From an uncultured Bacteroides sp. (GTDB lineage Bacteria; Bacteroidota; Bacteroidia; Bacteroidales; Bacteroidaceae): 64,000 bases of DNA. The position numbers were made by a program, and so were the translations under genes. Positions 35,129-43,537 of the stretch are shown one piece after another; position 1 is the stretch's first letter; each line of letters opens with the position of its first letter. The notes below the pieces were generated by a model. It ran no database searches and was not told the origin of the DNA. It was given only the letters and a program-made list of their open reading frames with translations. The DNA lies in NCBI GenBank assembly GCA_900552645.1, contig USAN01000003.1:190624-254623 (forward strand), written 5' to 3'.

Positions 35129-35130
35129 CT

Positions 35131-35667
35131 TTATTTCAACATTTCATCAATCTTACTGCATAAAGAATTAAATTCCTCAGGATTATACAAACGGGTAAGC
35201 ATAACAATGCGGCCATCCTTATCAATAAGTACATTTCTTGTTATTCCGGCTTTTCTGTCGGCATATTTTGCAAATATATCTGCACCTGGATCAAGAGCAA
35301 GCGGATATGTTATTTTTGTCTGCTTGCCAAATGCAATTACCTTATCCAGCGGTTCGTCGCGATCTATTCCAAACAAAGCAAACTGATTATTATCTTTATG
35401 TTTCAGCCATATATCTTTTTCTATGAAAGGCATTTCCTTACGACATACACCACACCAGCTGGCCGTAAATTGAAGCATTACTACTTTCCCTCTCATATCC
35501 GAAAGCTTTACTCGACTGCCATCTGTAAGCTGCATTTCAAAATCGGGAGCTATTTCTCCTACCTTAACAATATATCCTACCGAATCGGGTGTGTTTTGCT
35601 GTGCCTTAAGTGCTGTAAAGTTGAACCCAAGCAAAACGACAATAATTAAACTGAAAAATTTATTCAT
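35131..35667 (-). CDS. TlpA-like periplasmic thioredoxin
   Basis: A 178-aa envelope thiol-disulfide oxidoreductase. I chose ATG 35667, beginning MNKFFSL; the upstream frame to 35730 would cross the promoter at 35702-35695. A signal peptide (1-22, cleavage near LKAQ) precedes a thioredoxin-fold domain of the AhpC-TSA/ResA-TlpA type (about 34-178) with active site W71-C72-G-V-C75. No extra N-terminal domain. It could reduce a periplasmic partner such as cytochrome apoproteins; the partner is unknown. It leads a two-gene operon with the amidase. Confidence 0.9.
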   Translation of the reverse strand: MNKFFSLIIVVLLGFNFTALKAQQNTPDSVGYIVKVGEIAPDFEMQLTDGSRVKLSDMRGKVVMLQFTASWCGVCRKEMPFIEKDIWLKHKDNNQFALFGIDRDEPLDKVIAFGKQTKITYPLALDPGADIFAKYADRKAGITRNVLIDKDGRIVMLTRLYNPEEFNSLCSKIDEMLK

Positions 35668-35694
35668 AATATTTATGTTTATACAATATAGAGG

Positions 35695-35702
35695 CAAAGA
35701 TA
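35695..35702 (-). promoter_or_regulatory. -7 box of the TlpA-amidase operon
   Basis: TATCTTTG on the minus strand, 27 bp before ATG 35667; it decides the start-codon choice. Confidence 0.6.
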
Positions 35703-35711
35703 TTAAAATAA

Positions 35712-36025
35712 TCAAGAAGGCAAGAAACAAAGGTAAAGGTTATTAATATAATCTTATTGGAAGCAGATATCGAAATATTCAAGAAAAAACAATTTAAATT
35801 AGAAACCATTAAATAAATTACAGAAGAATTCAATAATGATTGGAACATATACTGCAAAGGTAAGGAATATTGCAAACGCCTAATACTTGACGACAGCATA
35901 AAATATATGGGTTCTTCGAACTAAATGAAGATATATCTTTTAACGAGGTAACCAAAACAATGCAAGAAGTGAAATATATCACTCAAAAATTCAGTCTAAT
36001 ACCATTGCGAGTAGATAACGATTAA
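35712..36025 (+). pseudogene. Decayed protein-coding remnant
   Basis: This 500-bp gap between the TlpA gene and lysS has no intact gene but has coding character. A plus-strand frame runs from 35712 to a stop at 35814-35816, resumes in the same frame (ITEEFNNDWNIYC...) to 35921, then continues after a +1 shift near 35912 (FFELNEDISFNEVTKTMQ...) to TAA 36023-36025. Joined, this gives about 100 residues of a mixed alpha/beta-like protein with no start codon. I do not recognise the family. It looks like the 3' end of a gene inactivated by one stop and one frameshift. Evidence is by eye only. Confidence 0.4.
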
Positions 36026-36129
36026 AACATGCAATAATACAACACATTTAAACAAAATATAAATAACTCTATAACAGGGCTATTATAAATAAAAAATACT
36101 TCGATTGGTGTTTATTACAAAATCTTTAG

Positions 36130-36137
36130 TACTTTTG
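36130..36137 (+). promoter_or_regulatory. -7 box of lysS-gpsA-pgi
   Basis: TACTTTTG, 29 bp upstream of the lysS ATG, matches TAnnTTTG; possible TTG at 36105-36107 is a little too far. Confidence 0.55.
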
Positions 36138-36165
36138 TCCCCAAATTGACTTAATGTTTTAACAG

Positions 36166-37893
36166 ATGAACGTATTAGAACTAAGTGAGCAGGAAATTAT
36201 CAGACGAAACAGTCTGAATGAGATGCGTGCTTTGGGAATAGATCCCTACCCGGCTGCAGAGTATGTAACTAATGCCTTTTCAACAGATATAAAAGCTGAG
36301 TTCAAAGATGATGAAGCTGAGCCACGTAAAGTATCGGTAGCAGGACGTATAATGAGCCGTCGTGTTATGGGAAAAGCATCTTTCATCGAATTACAGGACT
36401 CAAAAGGTCGTATTCAAGTATATATTACACGTGATGATATTTGCAAGGGAGAAGATAAAGAACTTTACAATACCGTCTTCAAGCGTCTGCTAGACCTTGG
36501 CGACTTTGTAGGAATTGAAGGATTCGTATTCAGAACTCAAATGGGCGAAATAAGCATTCACGCTCAGAACCTTACCGTATTGGCCAAATCTATTAAACCA
36601 CTTCCTATCGTAAAATATAAGGATGGTGTGGCTTATGATAAATTCGAAGATCCAGAACTTCGTTACCGCCAGCGTTATGTAGATCTTGTAGTAAACGATG
36701 AAGTTAAAGATATATTCATCAAACGCACAAAGGTTTACAACTCTATGCGCGAATATTTCAACTCTAAAGGTTATATGGAAGTAGAGACCCCTATCCTTCA
36801 GGCTATTGCCGGCGGTGCTTCGGCTCGTCCTTTCATAACTCACCACAATGCACTCGATATGCCTCTTTACATGCGTATAGCAAGTGAACTTTATTTAAAA
36901 CGTCTTATAGTAGGTGGTTTTGAAGGTGTATATGAAATAGGAAAGAACTTCCGTAACGAAGGTATGGACCGTACTCACAATCCTGAGTTTACATGTATGG
37001 AAATTTATGTTGCATACAAGGACTACAACTGGATGATGGACTTTACGGAAAAAATGATAGAAAAGATTTGCATGGACGTAAACGGCACTACTGAAGTAAA
37101 GGTTGGCGACAACGTAATAAACTTCAAAGCTCCGTTTAAACGCGTTACTATGCTTGACTCAATAAAGGAATTTACAGGTTATGACCTTAACGGCAAGAAC
37201 GAAGAAGAAATACGCGAAATTTGCGGCAAACTGAACCTTGAAATCGACGAGACAATGGGTAAAGGCAAGCTTATAGACGAAATATTCGGCGAATTCTGCG
37301 AAGGTAATTACATTCAACCTACATTCATTACCGATTATCCAATAGAGATGTCGCCTCTTACAAAACCTCACCGTAACAATCCGGAGCTAACAGAACGTTT
37401 CGAGCTTATGGTAAACGGTAAAGAACTTTGCAACGCATATTCAGAACTAAACGACCCAATTGATCAATACGAACGTTTCATAGATCAGATGAAGTTGAGC
37501 GAAAAAGGAGATGACGAAGCAATGATTATCGACAAGGATTTTGTACGTTCACTTGAATATGGTATGCCTCCTACTTCGGGTATGGGTATAGGTATGGACC
37601 GTCTGGTAATGCTTATGACAGGTCAGACTACAATTCAGGAAGTACTTTTCTTCCCTCAGATGAGACCTGAAAAAGTAACTCCGAAAGATTCGGCAGCTAA
37701 ATTCATGGAATTAGGTGTTGAAGAAGATTGGGTAGCTGTAATTCAGAAAGCAGGATATAACCTAGTAAGCGATATGAAAGATGTAAATCCACAGAAAGTT
37801 CATATGGACATATGCGGAATTAACAAGAAATATAAATTGGAATTGAAAAATCCATCTGTAGAAGAAGTGACAGCCTGGATAAGTAAGATCTAA
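36166..37893 (+). CDS. lysS: Lysyl-tRNA synthetase (class II)
   Basis: Charges tRNA-Lys. The 575-aa protein has an N-terminal OB-fold anticodon-binding domain (about 50-150) and a class II catalytic core with motif 2 (KNFRNEGMDRTHNPEFTCMEIY region, about 268-290) and motif 3 (GMGIGMDRLVMLMTGQ, about 475-490). The length exceeds the E. coli enzyme (505 aa) by a C-terminal extension of about 70 residues after motif 3 (from about KVTPKDSAAK), which is normal for Bacteroidetes LysRS. It is first in lysS-gpsA-pgi; the gap to gpsA is 10 bp. Confidence 0.97.
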   Translation: MNVLELSEQEIIRRNSLNEMRALGIDPYPAAEYVTNAFSTDIKAEFKDDEAEPRKVSVAGRIMSRRVMGKASFIELQDSKGRIQVYITRDDICKGEDKELYNTVFKRLLDLGDFVGIEGFVFRTQMGEISIHAQNLTVLAKSIKPLPIVKYKDGVAYDKFEDPELRYRQRYVDLVVNDEVKDIFIKRTKVYNSMREYFNSKGYMEVETPILQAIAGGASARPFITHHNALDMPLYMRIASELYLKRLIVGGFEGVYEIGKNFRNEGMDRTHNPEFTCMEIYVAYKDYNWMMDFTEKMIEKICMDVNGTTEVKVGDNVINFKAPFKRVTMLDSIKEFTGYDLNGKNEEEIREICGKLNLEIDETMGKGKLIDEIFGEFCEGNYIQPTFITDYPIEMSPLTKPHRNNPELTERFELMVNGKELCNAYSELNDPIDQYERFIDQMKLSEKGDDEAMIIDKDFVRSLEYGMPPTSGMGIGMDRLVMLMTGQTTIQEVLFFPQMRPEKVTPKDSAAKFMELGVEEDWVAVIQKAGYNLVSDMKDVNPQKVHMDICGINKKYKLELKNPSVEEVTAWISKI

Positions 37894-37903
37894 TTAAAAA
37901 ATA

Positions 37904-38902
37904 ATGAAATTGCCCGGTAAAATAGCAATAATGGGTGGTGGCAGCTGGGCCACGGCTATTGCAAAAATAGTTTTGGCTCAGTCCGACGATTCTATCAACT
38001 GGTATATGCGCCGTGATGACAGAATAGAGGAATTCAAACGTCTTGGCCATAATCCTGCATATCTTACGAGTGTACGCTTTGATTTGAAAAGAATAGACTT
38101 TTCGTCAGATATAAACAAAGTTGTCAGAGAATCCGATACATTGATTTTCGTTACTCCTTCTCCTTATCTTAAAATTCACCTTAAAAAACTGAAGACTAAG
38201 ATTAAGGATAAATTCATAGTAACAGCAATCAAGGGTATAGTACCCGATGATAATCTTATAGTTTCAGATTATTTTAATAAAATATATGGTGTGCCTGTAG
38301 AGAATCTTGCAGTTCTGGCAGGACCGTGTCATGCAGAAGAGGTTGCACTGGAACGTCTCTCATATCTTACAATAGGATGTGAAGACATTGAAAAGGCAAA
38401 AACTTTTGCGCGTCAGCTAGCCGGAAATTATATAAAGACATCTGTTAGTCCGGACGTTGCCGGAATTGAATATGCATCTGTATTGAAGAATGTATATTCA
38501 ATTGCAGCCGGTATATGCAGCGGACTTAAATATGGTGACAACTTTCAGGCTGTATTGATTTCTAATGCAATCGAAGAGATGAACCGTTTTCTAAATGTAG
38601 TGAGCCCATGCAAACGAAACATAGACGATTCGGTATATCTGGGCGATTTGCTCGTTACATCTTATTCAAACTTCAGTCGTAACCGAGTATTCGGTACAAT
38701 GATAGGAAAAGGATATTCTGTAAAGAGTGCACAGATAGAGATGGAAATGATAGCCGAAGGTTATTACGGAACAAAATGTATAAAGGAACTTAATAAGCAT
38801 CTACACGTAAACATGCCTATTATGGATGCTGTATACAATATTCTGTACGAACGTATATCACCTATGATTGAAATAAAATTATTAACTGATTCATTCAGAT
38901 AA
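37904..38902 (+). CDS. gpsA: NAD(P)-dependent glycerol-3-phosphate dehydrogenase
   Basis: Reduces dihydroxyacetone phosphate to sn-glycerol-3-phosphate for phospholipid synthesis; cytoplasmic. The 332-aa protein has the Rossmann motif GGGSWATA (about 11-18), substrate-site blocks AIKGIVPD, LAGPCHAEEV and the catalytic Lys in VLKNVYSIAAGICSGL. It is the middle gene of a tight lysS-gpsA-pgi operon (10-bp and 11-bp gaps). Confidence 0.96.
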   Translation: MKLPGKIAIMGGGSWATAIAKIVLAQSDDSINWYMRRDDRIEEFKRLGHNPAYLTSVRFDLKRIDFSSDINKVVRESDTLIFVTPSPYLKIHLKKLKTKIKDKFIVTAIKGIVPDDNLIVSDYFNKIYGVPVENLAVLAGPCHAEEVALERLSYLTIGCEDIEKAKTFARQLAGNYIKTSVSPDVAGIEYASVLKNVYSIAAGICSGLKYGDNFQAVLISNAIEEMNRFLNVVSPCKRNIDDSVYLGDLLVTSYSNFSRNRVFGTMIGKGYSVKSAQIEMEMIAEGYYGTKCIKELNKHLHVNMPIMDAVYNILYERISPMIEIKLLTDSFR

Positions 38903-38913
38903 ATTTCAGTACA

Positions 38914-40257
38914 ATGAAGAATATTAGTTTAAACATTAACAAAGTAGAATCTTTTGTATCAAAAACAACAATCGATTCGTATGCAACAGAAGCTAAGGCA
39001 TGCATGGAAACTTTGGAAAAAGGTACAGGTAAAGGAAACGATTTCTTGGGATGGCTGCATTTACCTTCTTCTATAACTAAAGAAGAGATTGCCAAACTTA
39101 ATGAAACAGCAAAGACTCTGCGCGAAAACTGCGACGTAGTTATAGTAGCTGGCATTGGCGGAAGTTATCTTGGTGCCCGTGCCGTAATAGAAGCATTGTC
39201 AAACAGCTTCCAGTGGTTACAGGAAAAACAGAATGGTCCAATAATGATCTATGCCGGTCACAACATTGGCGAAGATTATCTATACGAATTGACCGAATAT
39301 CTTAAGAACAAGAAATTTGGTGTTATCAATATCTCTAAATCGGGTACTACAACCGAAACAGCCCTTGCATTCCGTCTATTGAAAAAACAGTGTGAGGATC
39401 AAAGAGGTAAGGAAATAGCAAAGAAAGTAATAGTTGCCGTAACAGATGCAAAGAAAGGTGCTGCAAGAATAACAGCCGACAAGGAAGGATATCAGACTTT
39501 TGTAATTCCTGACAATGTAGGTGGACGCTTCTCTGTACTTACTCCTGTAGGACTTCTTCCAATAGCAGTAGCAGGCTACGATATAGAAAAACTTGTAGAA
39601 GGTGCACACACTATGGAAACTCTTTGTGGCATAGACACTCCTTTCGAAGAAAATCCGGCAGCCATATATGCAGTAACACGTAATGCGCTTTATAGAGATG
39701 GAAAGAAAATTGAAATATTGGTAAACTTCCATCCTAAACTTCACTTCTTCATGGAATGGTGGAAGCAGCTATATGGAGAATCGGAAGGTAAAGATAATAA
39801 AGGAATCTTCCCTGCTGCCGTAGATTTCTCGACCGATCTTCACTCTATGGGTCAGTGGATTCAAGAAGGCGAACGTAGCATATTCGAGACTGTAGTTTCA
39901 ATAGAAAAAGCTAACCATAAACTTGTAGTTCCTTCGGACGAAGCAAACCTTGACGGACTAAATTTCCTGGCAGGCAAGCGCGTAGATGAAGTAAACAAGA
40001 TGGCCGAACTTGGTACTCAATTGGCACATGTAGATGGAGGAGTTCCAAACATGCGTATTTCAGTTCCCGAACTTAATGAATTCTACTTGGGACAACTTAT
40101 ATATTTCTTCGAGAAAGCATGCGGCATAAGTGGATACCTTCTTGGAGTAAATCCTTTTAATCAACCAGGAGTTGAAGCATACAAGAAAAATATGTTTGCT
40201 TTGCTTAACAAACCAGGATACGAAGAAGAATCTAAGGCCATACAGGCAAGATTATAA
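38914..40257 (+). CDS. pgi: Glucose-6-phosphate isomerase
   Basis: Interconverts glucose-6-phosphate and fructose-6-phosphate. At 447 aa it is the short form found in Firmicutes and Bacteroidetes rather than the 550-aa proteobacterial form. Visible motifs are GIGGSYLGARAV, SKSGTTTETALAFR (phosphate-binding Ser/Thr), NVGGRFSVLTPVGLLP (catalytic Arg region), the catalytic Glu region around MEWWKQLYGESEGKD, and QPGVEAYKKNMFALL (catalytic Lys near the C-terminus). In this operon it also links to the fructose-6-phosphate produced by NagB further downstream. Confidence 0.97.
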   Translation: MKNISLNINKVESFVSKTTIDSYATEAKACMETLEKGTGKGNDFLGWLHLPSSITKEEIAKLNETAKTLRENCDVVIVAGIGGSYLGARAVIEALSNSFQWLQEKQNGPIMIYAGHNIGEDYLYELTEYLKNKKFGVINISKSGTTTETALAFRLLKKQCEDQRGKEIAKKVIVAVTDAKKGAARITADKEGYQTFVIPDNVGGRFSVLTPVGLLPIAVAGYDIEKLVEGAHTMETLCGIDTPFEENPAAIYAVTRNALYRDGKKIEILVNFHPKLHFFMEWWKQLYGESEGKDNKGIFPAAVDFSTDLHSMGQWIQEGERSIFETVVSIEKANHKLVVPSDEANLDGLNFLAGKRVDEVNKMAELGTQLAHVDGGVPNMRISVPELNEFYLGQLIYFFEKACGISGYLLGVNPFNQPGVEAYKKNMFALLNKPGYEEESKAIQARL

Positions 40258-40310
40258 TAAGTATTACAACATTGATGATTGAATAATTAATCTATCATCA
40301 TAATATAATT

Positions 40311-40352
40311 AATGTCATTCTGAGCTAAGGCAACTATGTTCAGAATGACATT
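40311..40352 (+). terminator. Terminator of lysS-gpsA-pgi, built from a GTCATTCTGA repeat
   Basis: AATGTCATTCTGA (40311-40323) and its perfect complement (40340-40352) form a 13-bp stem followed by TTTT. The core GTCATTCTGAGC matches a motif I know as recurring in intergenic hairpins of Bacteroidetes genomes. Confidence 0.75.
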
Positions 40353-40365
40353 TTAAAATAATGAC

Positions 40366-41100
40366 ATGTATAAAGAAGCTATAAATAAATTCCTTCAATC
40401 CAAGGGATATGACAAGCTGGATATAAAAGCTGTGTTATTTGATATGGATGGTGTATTATTCGACTCTATGCCAAATCATGCCAAGTCATGGCATAAAGTG
40501 ATGAGTGACTTCGGACTGGATCTTAGCCAGGAAGAGGCCTATATGCATGAGGGAAGAACGGGTGCATCAACAATAAATATCGTGAGCAGACGACAAAGAG
40601 GATGCGAAGCAACCGAAGAAGAGATACAAGCCATATATCATGCAAAAACTATAGAGTTCAACAAATGCCCAATAGCTCATAAAATGCCAGGTGCACTTGA
40701 AGTGCTTAACAAGATAAAGAACGACGGACTAATACCTATGGTAGTGACCGGATCGGGACAGGCATCGCTGTTGGAAAGACTTAACTCTAACTTTCCCGGA
40801 ATATTCAAGCAGGAACTTATGGTTACTGCATATGATGTAAAGCACGGCAAACCACATCCGGAGCCTTATTTGATGGCTCTTGAAAAAGGAGGACTCAAAC
40901 CCAATGAAGCAATAGTTATAGAAAATGCTCCACTTGGAGTACAGGCGGCAGTAGCCGCAAATATATTTACCATTGCAGTAAATACAGGACCACTTAACGA
41001 TGACATACTTCTTAATGAAGGTGCCAATCTGCTATTTCCTTCTATGAACAAATTTAACGAAGAATGGAAAACGCTTCTGGAAGAGATAAAAAGTATATAA
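40366..41100 (+). CDS. HAD-superfamily phosphatase, beta-phosphoglucomutase-like
   Basis: A 244-aa hydrolase of HAD subfamily IA. Motif I is DMDGVLFDS (Asp nucleophile and general acid/base Asp, about residues 26-34), motif II Thr/Ser in VVTGSGQ, motif III Lys in KHGKPHPEPY, and the acidic motif IV in VIENAPLGVQAA. A helical cap (about 40-100) fits sugar-phosphate phosphatases and phosphoglucomutases. Substrate unknown. It follows pgi but is separated by a terminator; a bidirectional terminator at 41102-41162 closes it. Confidence 0.88.
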   Translation: MYKEAINKFLQSKGYDKLDIKAVLFDMDGVLFDSMPNHAKSWHKVMSDFGLDLSQEEAYMHEGRTGASTINIVSRRQRGCEATEEEIQAIYHAKTIEFNKCPIAHKMPGALEVLNKIKNDGLIPMVVTGSGQASLLERLNSNFPGIFKQELMVTAYDVKHGKPHPEPYLMALEKGGLKPNEAIVIENAPLGVQAAVAANIFTIAVNTGPLNDDILLNEGANLLFPSMNKFNEEWKTLLEEIKSI

Positions 41101-41101
41101 T

Positions 41102-41162
41102 AAAAACTGTCCGATACCTCTTGTAATAATGTTTTCATTTATGAGGATTATCGGACAGTTTT
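41102..41162. terminator. Bidirectional terminator
   Basis: Stem of about 14 bp (41102-41116 and 41149-41162), between the HAD gene and the convergent ROK gene. Confidence 0.75.
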
Positions 41163-41246
41163 ATTTTTTATTTCTTTATTTTACTTTGACTTTATCTTAT
41201 CTATTCTGAATTTAATTCTTTATTATACAACAAATCTCATTATATA

Positions 41247-42458
41247 TTACCACACTTCAAAGAGTTTGCTTCTTGACAACATGCAGGCTCCAACAATACC
41301 AGCCTTTTCCTTTAGTTTAGACTCTACAATAACCGAATCGCGATTCATCAAATTCAATGTATACTTACGCACAGTACTTATAATAGGCTGTAACAAATAT
41401 TCTCCTGTTCTTGAAAGATCTCCTCCTATAATTATGAGGTCCGGATTAAATATGTTTGTAAGTCCCGCTATATGACTTCCTAACTTTTGTCCAATCTCTT
41501 CTACCAATTCTATGCAAAGCAAATCTTCCTTAGAAACAGCTTCGATTATATCATCAAGAGTAACATCTTCCAAGTTCTCTTTTATATTAGATATTATTGA
41601 ACTTTCTCCTTCATTTAAATGCTCAATAAGCATACGGTGAAGTGCAAGCCCTGAAACCTCAGTTTCTATACATCCCTTCTTTCCGCAATGACACATGATT
41701 TCATTATCGTATCCGTAATTGTGACCAAACTCACCTGAGAATCCTGATTTTCCTTTATACAATTTCCCATCAATTATAATTCCCATTGCCAAACCCCAAC
41801 TTACATTTATGAAGATAATGTTCTTTTCACTCTTAAGCCTTCCTTTCACATACTCTCCATATGCCATGCCACGAGTATCATTATCAATTGTAACTCTCAT
41901 TCCATGTATTTTGGAAGATAATACTTCATCAAGAGGTCTGTCATCAAAATTGTATAAGATATGACTATAGCCGGAATCTGAATTAATTCTTCCAGGAAGA
42001 TTGAAGTTTATATTCAATATCTTTTTCTTATCGATAGATATAGTATCGATGAATTTATTTACAATACTACACAACTGATCTAAATTCTCGGGCACATTCT
42101 TTGGTTTGAAAGGTATTTTCATCTTAAGAAGAACCATCTCTCCATTGAAGTTCATCAAGCCAATGTTTACGTAGAATGCACATACTTCTACTCCTATAAA
42201 ATAAGCTGATTCTGAATTTAGTCCATATAAACTAGGGTGTCTTCCTCCATTAGTTTCAAGTTTCCCGCAAATCGTTACATACCCTTCATCACTCATCTCA
42301 TCTACACATTTTGTTACTGTAGGAACGCTAAGATCCATCTCTTTTGCAAGATCTGTAATTGTAGAAGATCTATTATATATAAAGTGAGTTATTATTCTTT
42401 TCTTTAGAAATGATCCTTTGGTGCATTTTTCTATTTCCCTTAACAAACTATTTGCCAT
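41247..42458 (-). CDS. ROK-family transcriptional regulator (NagC/XylR-like)
   Basis: A 403-aa regulator: N-terminal winged helix (about 20-75; STITDLAKEMDLSVPTVTKCVDEM) and C-terminal ROK sugar-binding domain (about 85-395) with the zinc-site motif CHCGKKGCIE (about 255-264) and SGEFGHN. NagC-type ROK proteins repress amino-sugar genes and respond to GlcNAc or GlcNAc-6-phosphate. It is divergent from nagB with a 281-bp gap, so regulation of nagB and of the nearby glycosidase operon is the simplest inference. TATATTTG at 42491-42484 (minus) is its probable -7 box. Confidence 0.88.
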   Translation of the reverse strand: MANSLLREIEKCTKGSFLKKRIITHFIYNRSSTITDLAKEMDLSVPTVTKCVDEMSDEGYVTICGKLETNGGRHPSLYGLNSESAYFIGVEVCAFYVNIGLMNFNGEMVLLKMKIPFKPKNVPENLDQLCSIVNKFIDTISIDKKKILNINFNLPGRINSDSGYSHILYNFDDRPLDEVLSSKIHGMRVTIDNDTRGMAYGEYVKGRLKSEKNIIFINVSWGLAMGIIIDGKLYKGKSGFSGEFGHNYGYDNEIMCHCGKKGCIETEVSGLALHRMLIEHLNEGESSIISNIKENLEDVTLDDIIEAVSKEDLLCIELVEEIGQKLGSHIAGLTNIFNPDLIIIGGDLSRTGEYLLQPIISTVRKYTLNLMNRDSVIVESKLKEKAGIVGACMLSRSKLFEVW

Positions 42459-42483
42459 ATTAAAAAATTTCGGTTATTGATTA

Positions 42484-42491
42484 CAAATATA
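42484..42491 (-). promoter_or_regulatory. -7 box of the ROK regulator gene
   Basis: TATATTTG on the minus strand, 25 bp before the start codon; matches TAnnTTTG. Confidence 0.5.
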
Positions 42492-42673
42492 TATTTTTTT
42501 TTATAATTATATAGGTAGAATAAATTAATTTTTAAAAAAATACCCTCTTTTGTTATTTTTCTCTTTATAAAATTAAATTCCAATTAATTAATTATATATT
42601 TATAGTTTAAACAGCATATTACTGCATTTATTTTATTAATATCCGATTCTTTAATAAATATATTTATCATATA

Positions 42674-42705
42674 TTTGACTGTATTGTAAATAGTTTATAT
42701 ATTTG
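42674..42705 (+). promoter_or_regulatory. Promoter of nagB with overlapping second TATATTTG
   Basis: TATATTTG at 42698-42705 is preceded, 20 bp upstream, by TTTG (42674-42677), which is itself the end of another TATATTTG (42670-42677). So one box doubles as the -33 of the next. Predicted start near 42712. Confidence 0.65.
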
Positions 42706-42726
42706 CATTCATATAATAAACATTAA

Positions 42727-42734
42727 AAGGAGGT
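42727..42734 (+). promoter_or_regulatory. Strong Shine-Dalgarno before nagB
   Basis: AAGGAGGT lies 5 bases before the nagB ATG. Such a perfect site is rare in this phylum, and I saw none as strong at the other starts I examined. Confidence 0.7.
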
Positions 42735-42739
42735 ACTAC

Positions 42740-43531
42740 ATGAGAGTAATTATAGAGAATGATTATTTGAAGTTATCGCAATGGGCTGCAAATTATGTTG
42801 CTCAGAGAATAAATAAAGCTAATCCAACTCAAGAAAAACCATTTGTTTTAGGTTTACCAACAGGTTCTTCACCATTAGGAATGTATAAAGAACTAATAAG
42901 ACTTAATAAAGAAGGAAAAGTTTCTTTTAAGAATGTAGTTACTTTCAATATGGATGAATACGTAGGATTGCCTGAAAGTCATCCTGAAAGCTATCATTCA
43001 TTTATGTGGAATAATTTTTTCAACCACATAGACATCAATAAGGATAATATTAATATATTGAACGGCAATGCTACCGATCTTGATGAAGAATGCATACGCT
43101 ACGAAGAAAAAATCGTAGAAGCCGGAGGAATAGATCTTTTTCTTGGTGGAATAGGTCCTGACGGTCACATAGCATTCAACGAACCTGGATCATCTCTTTC
43201 CTCTCGTACTCGTATTAAGACACTTACCACAGATACGATAATAGCAAATTCTCGTTTCTTTGACAATGACATAAACAAAGTTCCTAAAACTGCGTTAACT
43301 GTAGGTGTAGGTACTGTATTGGCTGCAAAAGAAGTTCTGATAATATGTAACGGACATAACAAGGCACGTGCCTTGAAACATGCAGTAGAAGGTGGCATAA
43401 CACAAATGTGGACTATAAGTGCTCTTCAGATGCACCAACATGGAATTATTGTTTGTGACGAAGCTGCAACCGATGAACTTAAAGTTGGTACATACAAGTA
43501 TTTTAAAGATATTGAGAAAGATAATTTGTAA
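42740..43531 (+). CDS. nagB: Glucosamine-6-phosphate deaminase
   Basis: Converts glucosamine-6-phosphate to fructose-6-phosphate and ammonia, the last step of GlcNAc catabolism; cytoplasmic. At 263 aa it is close to E. coli NagB (266 aa). Catalytic residues are intact: the Asp-Glu pair in FNMDEYVGL and the Asp, His and Glu of GIGPDGHIAFNEPG. Promoter and a strong ribosome-binding site lie upstream. It is followed 6 bp later by the pseudo-NagB/PIG-L fusion, which reads in the same operon. Confidence 0.97.
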   Translation: MRVIIENDYLKLSQWAANYVAQRINKANPTQEKPFVLGLPTGSSPLGMYKELIRLNKEGKVSFKNVVTFNMDEYVGLPESHPESYHSFMWNNFFNHIDINKDNINILNGNATDLDEECIRYEEKIVEAGGIDLFLGGIGPDGHIAFNEPGSSLSSRTRIKTLTTDTIIANSRFFDNDINKVPKTALTVGVGTVLAAKEVLIICNGHNKARALKHAVEGGITQMWTISALQMHQHGIIVCDEAATDELKVGTYKYFKDIEKDNL

Positions 43532-43537
43532 AATATC

